From: Bondarzewia mesenterica
Taxonomy: Eukaryota > Basidiomycota > Agaricomycetes > Russulales > Bondarzewiaceae
Direction: 5' to 3'
Assembly (NCBI GenBank): GCA_004802705.1
Contig: SGPL01000508.1
Span: 1 to 23,950, forward strand
Length of the DNA stretch: 23,950 nucleotides
Positions 10,127-19,244 of the stretch are shown piece by piece. How positions within the stretch are numbered: position 1 is the stretch's first letter; every line of letters begins with the position of its first letter. Under the pieces are notes generated by a model that had not been told where the DNA came from, did not search any database, and was given only the letters and a program-made list of their open reading frames with translations. A program made the translations under genes and the position numbers.

Positions 10127-13100
10127 CTAATCCTCCTCGGTCTCATTCACCTTCAGAGGCCGAAGTTCCCTCCTCATAGACGCCGCTAATTTGTCGAATT
10201 CCGGGTGTGGGGAAGACAGCACACGTTGGAATAGCTGATCGAAGCGATTTTCAAATCCCTTGATAATCGGATATGTTTCGACGTCGTGCCCGCGAATGTG
10301 CAAACAATAACGAGGATATTCATCGTCTTGTTTTGTGGCGTAGCCTCCCCACTTACGCCGGTCTGTAGATTCGGCAGGTTTCCCGAATGTCAGGTTGACG
10401 AGGGAAAGTCCACGCTCCTGGAACTTTGACGAGGTACCCAGATCCATGAGGATCACGACGTGCCATTCGGGCTTGTAACGCTTGCCGTTCTTCGATACGA
10501 TCCATGGACCGACCAAGTTTTTAGCAAGGACTAAATCAGATGCTTCGACTTTGGCCTTGGTTTGCCAAGGCACGTAAACGAGTCGTCGCTCATCAAATGG
10601 CTCGTCAAGGTCACCAGCATAGCCGACAAAGAATCCGTCGATGACCGGTTGTTTGAAAGCACATTGGACCGCGGCGCCACGACACCAGGCTTTTGAAAGG
10701 AAACCGGTCGTAATTTGACTGATGTCCTCGTCGACCTGGACGAAATGGGTGAAGTTGATCCAGACGTTGCTGGATTTCTCCAAGAGCTCGCGGCATAATT
10801 CATGCCTCACTGGTCCAAGGCCGAGGTTTTTGCCGAGCAGGCGCTTCAAAAACGTGGATAGCTGAATAGGTCGAATGGAGGCGTCGAGCGTCATCTCCTG
10901 CTGGATGAATGCAGCACCTTCGGGGATGCGCGCCCCGTCGCCGGTAAGAGTGAATAATAGCCGGGTGCATAACTCGCCTTGAAGACCACGGTCCAGAACG
11001 ATACCTTTTTGGACGAGCTCGTTTAGCAATGTCTCCATCGCCTTCTTGTAGGAAGTTTCGCTTCGGGTGAGCGCGCTTGCGGCAGCGATGGCAAGCATTG
11101 GCTCTGAAGGGGCCTCGGTGATGGTAAGACGATCGACGACCCCCAGCAAGATGCGCATATGGCTGCGCACGGACTCCGTCGCTAGGCGGCTGGATGCTTC
11201 ACCTGTGCCGAGTTCTAGCAAGACTCGTTGGGAAAAAGCCGCGAAAACGTGATCCAAGTTCGTTGGATTAAAGGTCGCGGCTTGGAATAGTTTCTCCTCG
11301 GCCACAACATCAAAGCTGGCGTTTATGGTCGACCAATACTGAAGGTGTTGACCAAGACGGTCAGAGACAATAGGATGGTGGGAGCATAATTTGGCACTCA
11401 CCGGTCTGCCATACATAGTGAGGTTGCGAAGCTTGAGTGCATCTCTTGCCTTCGACAACGACTGGTTTTGATTTGCCAGCTGGTCGTATCCGAGATATGG
11501 CCATGTCGGTAAGGGAAAGTAACCATCTTTGAGCCGGAAAGAGCGAGCAATCTCCCCGGTTGGCGCAAGGTCGGACAGGGCCGAGTTAGTATCCAGAAGC
11601 AGGCACCAGAATTTGAAGCCAAAATCGTTTTGGAATCCGTCGGAAGCCTTCAGGATACGCTGCAGTGCAATCAGCGAAATACCGACTGAGGGAGGATCGA
11701 TTCCCTTCAGCCTATCTGGAGGGTCCAATTCCGTGCACTCGTCGAATGCAAGTATGAATGTGTCTTGACCCCGCTTAATGAGAGTTTTGGCTAAGGCTTC
11801 CATACCGGGCCTGGCAAGGAGAAGAAAAAGTTCGCTATGCCAAGTAAGGACATCAGATTGAAGTCGTTCGCTTTCCGTTAGGTTTCCGATTGTCGCGTTC
11901 CGCGGATCCCACGCCTTCAGTCGGGCTCTATTAGTGTCCAGCAGTTTTCCTGCTCGCTGCGCGACCTTAGCGAATAGTTTGTGACGCTGTGATCGTGAGA
12001 CGTCGGCCACGTCCTCGTTCTTGAGATACCATGGCTTAAACCACTCTTTGGGTGACCCACCAGGGACCTGCGCTTCGATGTTGTCGTTTATGATTTGTGT
12101 CCACGCACCCAAAAACGCTGCTGCTATTTCCTCTCCCTAGACGATGCGGTCAGACACAGCCGACCGGGAAACTGCATGTACTTACTCTGAACTTCCTGTC
12201 CTCAGCCTAGGAAGCACAATCAGATGACATCAAATCGGAAATCTAAAAATCCTTACCCCGAGCTTCTTCCCGTTCACGAAGAAATTTTCAGTGTCCTTCA
12301 AGAAATCATAGGCTGGGCTGTCGCTCGGAGGCCAGCCTTGTGCTGGAGAAGTCCCTCGTCGGAAGCAGACGCTCAGACTCGGTATCTGGTCATGTTGGAA
12401 CGGCATGTTAGATCGGCATTTAAAGCGTCACAAAGAAGGGACATACATGGTAGCCCAGTTCCTCGACTAAACGTGACTTGCCTGTGCCGCTCGACTGCAC
12501 GATGGGTATAATCCTACCGGCATGGTTATTCAGATCATACATGGCTTCATAATGGGGAATGGCTTTAACGAATCGCTCGACCACAAGCCCTTTGAATTCC
12601 CGATGAAAATGCAGGTTCAATCTCGTCGCCTGCTCCGTTCTGTGGCAGACTGTGATATACTTTTGATCTAAAAGTTAGAAGGACGGCGATGACTTACGGG
12701 GTTTCAATGCGAATTGGCATGTCGAGACCTACAAAATTGGTTGTTAGACAATGTGGAGAAAGATGAATGCCGGGTTAACATACAGGCGTTCATGAGAAAT
12801 TCCGTGACGTCGCATTTGAGCATCAGGTCATTCAATGTTGGATTTCTTTTGAGAGGACGTTGATGATCTTGACTAGCGACGCCGTCCATGAATAGCGCGT
12901 TTAACAATTTTTTGGAAACGCCCCCATCCGGTTTTAGGCGCGATATTCTGCTGATCCTGGCTTGCAACCATGTCCTCGCTGTTTGTGACGATCTTTTGTC
13001 TTCCTGTCGAAGGTGTCCCTTGTAAACAGCATAAGAGGACTCGATTTCACTGGCTACATGGAAGTTCGAGATGATTTCTAATAGCGAAAGATCTGGAGCA

Positions 13101-13868
13101 TCACCTACAGAGTCTGTTTGTCAGAGAACGCTCGGAAAAATCAATGTAAAGTCAACGCACAGGCGTTCATGAGAAAGTACTGGACATCGTGGTCGAGCAT
13201 CATTTTGTTGAGCTCCAAGGCGCTCTTGAAAGGAAGCGGTTGGTCTGTGCGGCCCTCAAAAAAGAGCGCTTTCAACAAGCCATCCGAAGCAGCCCCGACC
13301 GAACGCGAGATGCGTCGTCTCGCGGTCTGCAACCATGACATGGCTATTTGTGATTTACCCTCGCTGTGATCATTTCGAAGGTCTTCCTTGAATTCTGCAT
13401 AAGTGGACTCGATATGATTGGCTACGCTGAAGTTCGAGATGAACTGTAATAGCGGAAAATCTTGAACATCACCTACAAAGTCTGTTTGTCAGAAGATAAT
13501 CGGAAAGATAAATCTGAAGTCAACGCACAGGCATTCATGAGAAAGTCCTTCGCATCGTGGCTGAGCATCAGTTTGTTGAGCTCCGAGTCGTCTTTGTAAG
13601 GACGAGGTTGGTCGATACGGCCGTCGAAAAATAGCGCTCTCAACAAAGCATCCGGAAGGGTCACGTCTTGGGCATGGTCCGAGATGTTCCATATTGCCCA
13701 TTTCAGCCAAGTCTTGGGCAAGGGCAATGGCGGATCACCGGACTGCCTTTGAAGGATGCCTTTCTTCTTTGCATAATCGGCAAGTTCGTAATCGTTGAGA
13801 AAGTTGTCGATGCTGAAATCTGAAAATGCTTCTGACAGGTGGTTGGCGGCAATAGCGTTATCTGCCAT
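10127..13868 (-). CDS. Modular P-loop NTPase with REase-like C-terminus (gene A, intact)
   Basis: Eight exons on the minus strand join without a stop into 1118 residues: 13529-13868, 13161-13472, 12784-13104, 12698-12728, 12447-12639, 12257-12385, 12186-12206 and 10127-12136. Introns are 49 to 61 nt and all GT-AG. I chose the ATG at 13868 because it is shared with gene B. Residues 1-324 are three repeats ending in a FLMNAC-type motif. Walker A (QSSGTGKS) is at about 383-390 and Walker B (FILAFDE) at about 576-582, with a polar LLDTNS sensor-like strand after it. The C-terminus has RGAAVQCAF, an Asp at about 949 and a QTK at 974-976, fitting a PD-(D/E)xK-like nuclease with Q-x-K. This architecture resembles fungal Crinkler/CR-type NTPase-REase proteins. 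The nuclease call is less sure than the NTPase call; role and location in the cell are unknown. Confidence 0.85.
12784..13104 (-). repeat. Gene A N-terminal module 3 (exon 3)
   Basis: This is a symmetric phase 1-1 exon of 321 nt (107 codons) with LLEIISNFHVASEIESSYA, then KKLLNALFMDGVASQD, then LNDLMLKCDVTEFLMNA. It matches the second and last module of gene B (18267-18575). Its following intron (12729-12783) differs from those after modules 1 and 2. Confidence 0.85.
13161..13472 (-). repeat. Gene A N-terminal module 2 (exon 2), absent from gene B
   Basis: This is a symmetric phase 1-1 exon of exactly 312 nt (104 codons). Its first half (LLQFISNFSVANHIESTYA) resembles the start of module 3. 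Its second half (ALFFEGRTDQPLPFK, ELNKMMLDHD, FLMNA) resembles module 1. The following intron (13105-13160, 56 nt) is a near copy of the intron after module 1. I infer a hybrid made by unequal crossing over. Confidence 0.85.
13529..13868 (-). repeat. Gene A N-terminal module 1 (exon 1)
   Basis: This exon encodes about 113 residues and ends in phase 1. Landmarks are a Trp in KTWLKW, then ALFFDGRIDQPRPYK, then ELNKLMLSHDAKDFLMNA. The 56-nt intron after it (13473-13528) closely resembles the intron after module 2. The module looks helical; I know no named domain for it. Confidence 0.85.
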
Positions 13869-13984
13869 TTGGACCTGAACCGGCGGAGGACTCAAAGCGC
13901 TCGAGAAGTTGAGAAGTCTGCCGTAAAGGGATTGTTGAAAAGACAACGCGCGTCGCGCGCGCTCTGTTGACCAAAGCAGGTAGC

Positions 13985-13990
13985 CACGTG
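13985..13990. promoter_or_regulatory. CACGTG site upstream of gene A
   Basis: The palindrome CACGTG lies about 117 bases upstream of the gene A ATG and is kept at 19083-19088, 115 bases upstream of the gene B ATG. The motif suits bHLH-type regulators. Conservation may simply reflect the recent duplication. Confidence 0.3.
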
Positions 13991-14014
13991 ATCGTGTTGC
14001 TTGCATCAGAATTG

Positions 14015-14606
14015 TGCGAGACGAAGCAGGGTCCACGGAGCGCGACCCGCTTATATAACAGTCTTTTGCGCTCCAACTGGGCGGGGCGATAGCGTTCATT
14101 AGTGCGTTGCTCTGCGAAGATGCTCGTCTGGTGGCGGGATAACAAGCTATCTGGATTCGTGGATCTAGGTAGCTCGTACCGACCAACAAGCAGTTCAGCC
14201 GTGAGTCCTGCGGATTTCATTCATAAGCATATATACGATGATGAAAAGCAGGTTAGTGTACGGATAGAAAGAGCTAGAATATCCCCTTCAGCAATGGCGA
14301 TCCCTCCGAGTCGCATCTCGTTCTAAATTATTGATTCAGCTCGATGTCTGACAGCGAAGAAGTGCTTTACTCACAAAGATACTTGACATTTGATTTATCT
14401 CGACAAGCCCTTGGGCTCCACAACGATCCNAGATCGAAAGAGCCGCCGCTTGCGAGTATTGCACGATAACAGCTTTAGTACAAGCTGCAATGCCGTGACA
14501 GACGCGAGCANCAATCATTGTATTGGAAAAAGTCGTGATGGCCNANTGNGAAAAAGCTTTGAGCGCATACCNNTNTGCTGTAACGGTCAAGAGGGTTATT
14601 TGCNGA
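14015..14606. other. Unique segment with ambiguous bases between gene A and repeats
   Basis: This segment has no counterpart upstream of gene B. A minus-strand frame at 14336-14590, rich in Ala, Ile and Cys (SNTMI, RVCHGIAACTKAVI), contains several N-derived unknown residues and is not recognised. N bases occur from about 14430 onward, so the base calls and the join to the next repeat are uncertain. Confidence 0.4.
14051..14058 (-). promoter_or_regulatory. Candidate TATA box for gene A
   Basis: ttatataa lies about 185 bases upstream of the gene A start codon. It falls just beyond the duplication edge at 14014, so gene B does not have it. The two genes may therefore be expressed from different core promoters. 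Confidence 0.3.
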
Positions 14607-14712
14607 GTTCAAAAATGAAGTATGGGTGTACGAGCACCGTCAGGGCCAANCGTCCGTCGCATACTTTACAGCACTCCGATGGTGGACAAAATCTCCATTG
14701 CACCAATGCAGA
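14607..14712. repeat. Short direct repeat r, copy 1
   Basis: The stretch from gttcaaaaatgaag to caccaatgcaga matches 19129-19244 in the same orientation. Copy 2 has about 10 extra bases from a local duplication of gtgtacgaag. On the minus strand copy 2 holds the last codons (ending TIGVR, stop) and 3' flank of an unidentified frame; copy 1 is a detached, slightly degraded piece of it. Confidence 0.8.
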
Positions 14713-14716
14713 TGAC

Positions 14717-15160
14717 TCCTAGACGAGCAGATGAAGACGTCAGAGAGTCTGTGATTCACTGAAAGATCCATATGTGCGCTATCCGCCGCTATGCATAGCG
14801 GCATCGCCTATTGGCCTGATAGTGGATGAATCGATGGGTCTGGGATCGCGTATGTTCGGGCGCTGAAAACTGCTGTGTGGGTACGTGTGCGAGCGTGTGC
14901 GCTTACTCAGTTTTCTTCATCAGAGGTCGTTGCTCCGTCATCCACGTCTTGCCTCACTGGGACAATAGCTTCCGTTAAACTGCCGCATCCCGAGGCGTTC
15001 CACGAGCCCGAGGTTCTATATCTTGAGCCTGAGGACATCTCACGAACACCATCTCAAACGTTCACTCACCTTCCTCTCATCTATGTACATCCTCCCATGA
15101 ACTCCCACATTTCGATGAGCAGGCGGCTTTCAGGTACACCGCTCGTCCGAACAGCGTGAG
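14717..15160 (+). pseudogene. Inverted 5' fragment of the flavin-reductase gene with upstream region
   Basis: This matches the reverse complement of about 7905-8330: roughly 350 bases upstream of the flavin-reductase ATG plus the first codons of exon 1. A 4-nt insertion directly after the ATG (near 15085) shifts the frame and brings a stop within a few codons. Similarity ends near gaacagcg at 15158. The fragment keeps the promoter-proximal sequence, including a tatatc element and the CT-rich leader. It reads rightward, towards and antisense to gene B. Confidence 0.85.
14785..14802. repeat. Perfect 18-nt palindrome in the inverted fragment
   Basis: gccgctatgcatagcggc is fully self-complementary. 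The equivalent sites at 8258-8269 and 23404-23415 are palindromic over only 12 nt, so both flanks of this copy have gained matching bases. Confidence 0.7.
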
Positions 15161-15302
15161 AAACCGCGCCATCTTCAGCTCTGCGTAAAATATACTTTTC
15201 TACGAGTCCGCCCGAGTTGCCACACCGGTTCTCGTACCCCCTTGCCCCCTAAACCGAAATGCACTGACGTTCCGATACGTCAAGTTCATTCTTTTCCTTC
15301 CT
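15161..15302. other. Spacer between inverted fragment and unit B
   Basis: No gene is visible. From about 15185 there is patchy similarity to 9660-9764, suggesting a decayed left end of the duplicated unit. Confidence 0.35.
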
Positions 15303-16963
15303 GGTGTCCCGTGGTTATGCTCGACTCTCGAGGAGTAGTTTATGTCGGGGGTACAAGCCATATTGCAACAGAACGAACTAGTGTAGCTAGAGCCGATACT
15401 GTACCTGAAACCTTTCGTATTAAGATGTGTGGTGGATCATAAACTGAATAAAACAAGCGTGCGTTTTCTGAGATCCTGAGATATGAGATATGAGAGCTGG
15501 AGAAATCATGGAAAGTATTGAGGTTGAAAGCGAGTCTTTGATCCGATGAATGTGACAGAGGCAGAAAATGCTTCAGTAGTAAAATCTAAGGGGCTAGTCC
15601 TCCCCATCCTCCTGCTCCTCCTGCTCCTTATCGTCCTCGGTCTCATTCACCTTCAGAGGCCGAAGTTCCCTCTTCATAGACGCCGCTATTTTGTCGAACT
15701 CAGGGTGTGGGGAAGACAGCGCACGTTGGAATAGCTGATCGAAGCGGTTTTCAAACCCCTTGATTACTGGATATGTTTCGACGCTGCGTCCGCGAATGTT
15801 CAGACAATAACGATGATATTCGTCCTCTTGATTCCTGGCGTAGCCTCCCCACGTATGCCCCTCTCCAGGTTTGGCAGCTTTCCCGAATGTCAGGTCGACG
15901 AGGGGGAGTCCGGGCTTCTTAAACTTTGTCGAGGTACCGAAATCCATGAGGATCACGACGTGCCACTCGGGCTTGTAATGCTCGCCGTTCTTCGATACGA
16001 TCCATGGACCGACCAAGGTTTTAGCAACGGCTGAGCCAGACGCTGCAACTTTGGCCTTGGTCTGCCAAGGCACGTAAACGAGTCGTCGCTCATCAAATGG
16101 CTCGTCAAGGTCACCAGCATAGCCGACAAAGAATCCGTCGATGACCGATTGTGAGAAAGCACACTGGACCGCGGCGCCACGACACCAGGCCTTTGAAAGG
16201 AAACCGGTCGTGATTTCACTGATGTCCTCGTCGACCTGGACGAGATGGGTGAAGTTGATCCAGACGTTGCTGGATTTCTCCAAGAGTTCGTAGCATAATT
16301 CATACTGCATCGATCCAACGCCGAGGTTTTTGCCAAGCAGGCGCTTCAAAAACGTGGATAGTCGAATAGGTCGAAGGGAGGCGTCGAGCGTCCTCTCCCC
16401 TTCAAGGAATTCAGCTCCTTCGGGAACACGTGCTTCATCGCCAGTAAGAGTGAATAAGAGCCGGATACATAGCCCGCCTTCGAGACCACGGTCCAGAACG
16501 GTACCTTGTTGGACGAGCCCTTTTAGCAATGTCTCCATCGCCGCTTTGTAGCATTCTTTGCTGGAATTGAGCGCTTTTGCGGCAGCGACAGCAAGCAGCG
16601 GCTCTGAAGGGGCCTCGGTGATGGTAAGACGATTGACGACCCCTAGCAAGATGTGCATATGACTGCGCACGGACTCCGTCGCCAGGTGGCTGGAGCTTTC
16701 GCCTGTTCCGAGTTCTAGCAAGACTCGTTGGGAAAAGACAGCGATAACATGGTACGGATCCATTGGATTAAAAACTGCTCCTTGAAACAGTTTCTTCTCA
16801 GCCACGATATCATAGCTGGCGTTTATGGTCGACCAGTACTGGAGGTATTCACCAAGACAATCAGAGACAACAGGATGGTGGGAACATAATTTGGTACTCA
16901 CCGGCCTGCCGTACATAGTGAGGTTACGAAGCCCGAGTGCATCCCTTGCCTTCGACAACGACC

Positions 16964-16971
16964 TTTTTTTT
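16964..16971 (-). other. A8 homopolymer at the gene B frame break
   Basis: The reading frame changes exactly at this tract. The N-terminal frame continues about 20 codons past it to a stop at 16898, and the C-terminal frame matches gene A from just after it. Confidence 0.75.
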
Positions 16972-18266
16972 GATTTGCCATCTGGTCGTATCCGAGGTAT
17001 GGCCACGTCGGCAAGGGAATAAAACCATCTCTGAGCTTGAAAGTGCGACCGATGTCCTCGGTTGGTCCTGGGTGAGATAGGGCCGAGTTCGTATCCAGAA
17101 GTAGGTACCAGAATTTGAAGCCAAAATGGTGGAATCCGTCAGAAGCCTTCAGGATACGTTGCAGTGCAATGAGCGAGATACCCGGTAAGGGAGGGTCAAT
17201 TTCCTTCTGCAGAATCGAAGGGTCCAATTCCGTGCACTCGTCGAATGCAAGTATAAATTTGTCCTGACCTCGCTCAATGAGAGTATTGGCTAAAGCTTCC
17301 ATACCTGGCTCGGCAAGAAGAAGAAAGAGATTGCCGTGCCAAACAAAAACATTATGTCGAAGTGGATCAGTGGCATCCACTTTGCCGATAAATGTATTCC
17401 ACCACGCGCGCAATTGGGCTCTATGATTGTCCAGTAGTGTTCCTGCTCGCTGCGCGACCTCGGCGAATAGCTCATGACGCTGTGATCGTGAAACATCTGC
17501 CACGTCCTCGTTCTTGAGATACCATGACTTAAACCACTCTTTGGGTGACTCGCCAGGGACCTGTGCTTCAATGTTGTCGTTTATGATTTGCGTCCACGCA
17601 CCCAAAAAGGCTGCCGCTATTTCCTCTCCCTAGACCGATGCGGTCAGGACATAGCCGACCGGGAAACTGCATGTACTTACTCTGAACATCATGTCCTCAT
17701 CCTAGGAAGCGCAATCAGATGACACCCAATCGGAAATCTAAAAATCCTTACCCCGAGCTTCTTCCCGTTCACGATGAAATTTTCAGTGTCCTTCAAGAAA
17801 TCATAGGCTGGGCTATCGCTCGGAGGCCAACCTTGTGCTGGAGAAGTCCCTCGTCGGAAGCAGACGCTCAGACTCGGTATCTGGTCATGTGAGATCGGCA
17901 TGTAAAGCTCCACAAAGAAGGGACATACATGGTAGCCCAGTTCCTCGACTAAACGTGACTTGCCTGTGCCGCTCGACTGCACGATGGGTATAATCCTACC
18001 GTAGTGCTTCCGTAGATCATACATGGCCTCATAATGGGGAATGGTTTTAACGAATCGCTCGACCGCAAGCCCTTTGAATTCCCGATGAAAATGCAGGTTT
18101 AATCTCGTCGCCTGCTCCGTTCTGTTGGCAGACTGTGATATAGTCTTGATCTACAGGTTAGAAAGATGGGGACGACTTACGCGGTTTCGACGTGGATTGG
18201 CGTGTCGAGACCTGAAAATTTGATTGTCAGACGATGTGAAGAAAGAGGAATGCCGGGTCAACACAC

Positions 18267-18575
18267 AGGCTTTCATAAGAAATTCCGTGACGTCGCATTT
18301 GAGCATCAGATCGTTCAATATCTGGTTTATTTTGAACGTGCGTGTGTGATCTTGACTAGCGATGCCGTCCATGAATAGCGCATTTAACAATTCCTTGGAA
18401 ACGCCCCCATTCAGGCGCGAGATCCCGCTGATCGTGGTTTCCAACCATGTCCTCGCTAATTGTGATGATATTATGTCCTCATTTTGAAGTTTTCTCTTGC
18501 AAAGAGCATAAAAGGACTCAGCTTGTCTAGCTACGCCGAAGTCCGGGATGAGTTCTAGTAGCGGAAAATCGTCAC
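18267..18575 (-). repeat. Gene B N-terminal module 2 (counterpart of gene A module 3)
   Basis: A phase 1-1 exon of 309 nt with GGVSKELLNALFMDG and LNDLMLKCDVTEFLMKA. Its sequence and the intron after it (18212-18266, 55 nt) match gene A module 3, not module 2. Confidence 0.8.
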
Positions 18576-18631
18576 CTAAACAGCCTGTCTATGAGAAAAC
18601 AGTCGGAAAGATGGATGTGAAATCAACCCAC

Positions 18632-18968
18632 AGGCGTTCATGAGAAAGTCCTTAGCATCGTGGCTAAGCATCAGTTTGTTGAGCTCCAGGTCGTCTTTGA
18701 AAGGACGAGGTTGGTCGGTACGGCCGTCGAAAAACAGCGCTCTCAACAAAGCGTCGGGAAGGGTCACGTTGGGGTCCTGGTATACGATGTTTTGTATTGT
18801 CCATTCCAGCCATCTCTTGGCCACTGGCAAAGGCTTCCCACCAGACAGCCTTCGAAGAATGTCTTTCTTCTTTGCATATTGGGCAAGTTCGTCCTTGAGA
18901 AAGTCGTCGACGTTGAGGTTCGAAAATGCTTCTGACAGTTGGTTGGCGGCAATGACGTTATCTGCCAT
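18632..18968 (-). repeat. Gene B N-terminal module 1
   Basis: The exon has 337 nt and ends in phase 1, with ALFFDGRTDQPRPFK and LNKLMLSHDAKDFLMNA. It is the counterpart of gene A module 1. Confidence 0.8.
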
Positions 18969-19128
18969 TTGGACTTGCACTGGCTGAGGACTCAAAGCGC
19001 TCGAGAAGTTGAGAAGTCTGCCGTAAAGGGACCGTTGAGAACTCAAAAAACAAAGCGCGCTCCGTTGATCAAAGCAAGTAGCCACGTGATCGTGTTGCTT
19101 GCGTCAGAATTGAACTGTCTGAACTGTG

Positions 19129-19244
19129 GTTCAAAAATGAAGTATGGGTGTACGAAGGTGTACGAGCACCGTCAGGGCCAACCGTCCGTCGCATACTTTA
19201 CCGCACTCCGATGGTGTACAAAACCTCCACTGCACCAATGCAGA
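19129..19244. repeat. Short direct repeat r, copy 2
   Basis: This matches 14607-14712. Here it is continuous with a longer minus-strand frame ending at 19198, so this is probably the source copy. Confidence 0.8.

Larger units (their letters stand above)
9765..14014. repeat. Tandem duplication unit A, carrying the NTPase-nuclease gene
   Basis: Long stretches match 15303-19112 in the same orientation, including both flanks of the gene. The clear edges are ggtgtcccg on the left (9765 and 15303) and cagaattg on the right (ending 14014 and 19112). Unit A is about 440 bases longer, chiefly because it holds one more N-terminal exon plus intron (368 nt). Confidence 0.9.
15594..18968 (-). pseudogene. 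Paralogous NTPase-REase gene (gene B), frame broken at an A8 tract
   Basis: Seven exons mirror gene A: 18632-18968, 18267-18575, 18181-18211, 17929-18121, 17752-17880, 17681-17701 and 15594-17629. Introns are 48 to 59 nt. Only two N-terminal modules are present. Walker A (QSSGTGKS, about residues 274-281) and Walker B (FILAFDE) are intact. At 16964-16971 the gene has a run of eight T (A8 on the coding strand). Between flanking conserved bases it holds 9 nt where gene A has 7, so the frame shifts. As written, translation ends near 16898 at about 583 residues, before the nuclease-like part. That part (RGAAVQCAF, Asp, QTK) then runs open and intact in another frame to 15594. Its acidic tail (EEQEEQEDGED) is absent in gene A. 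A homopolymer base-call error, a recent pseudogene or a true split are all possible. Confidence 0.8.
15303..19112. repeat. Tandem duplication unit B
   Basis: This is the counterpart of 9765-14014, in the same orientation. It contains the paralogous NTPase-nuclease gene and its flanks, and lacks the middle N-terminal exon and its intron. Confidence 0.9.

Noticed and set aside
13858..14220. Upstream extension of gene A to a start near 14189
   Set aside because: The only start shared with gene B is the ATG at 13868; upstream codons read as starts are non-ATG or are not conserved in gene B.
14875..15159. A 94-codon plus-strand frame as an independent gene
   Set aside because: It is the translated upstream region of the inverted flavin-reductase fragment, not a protein of its own.
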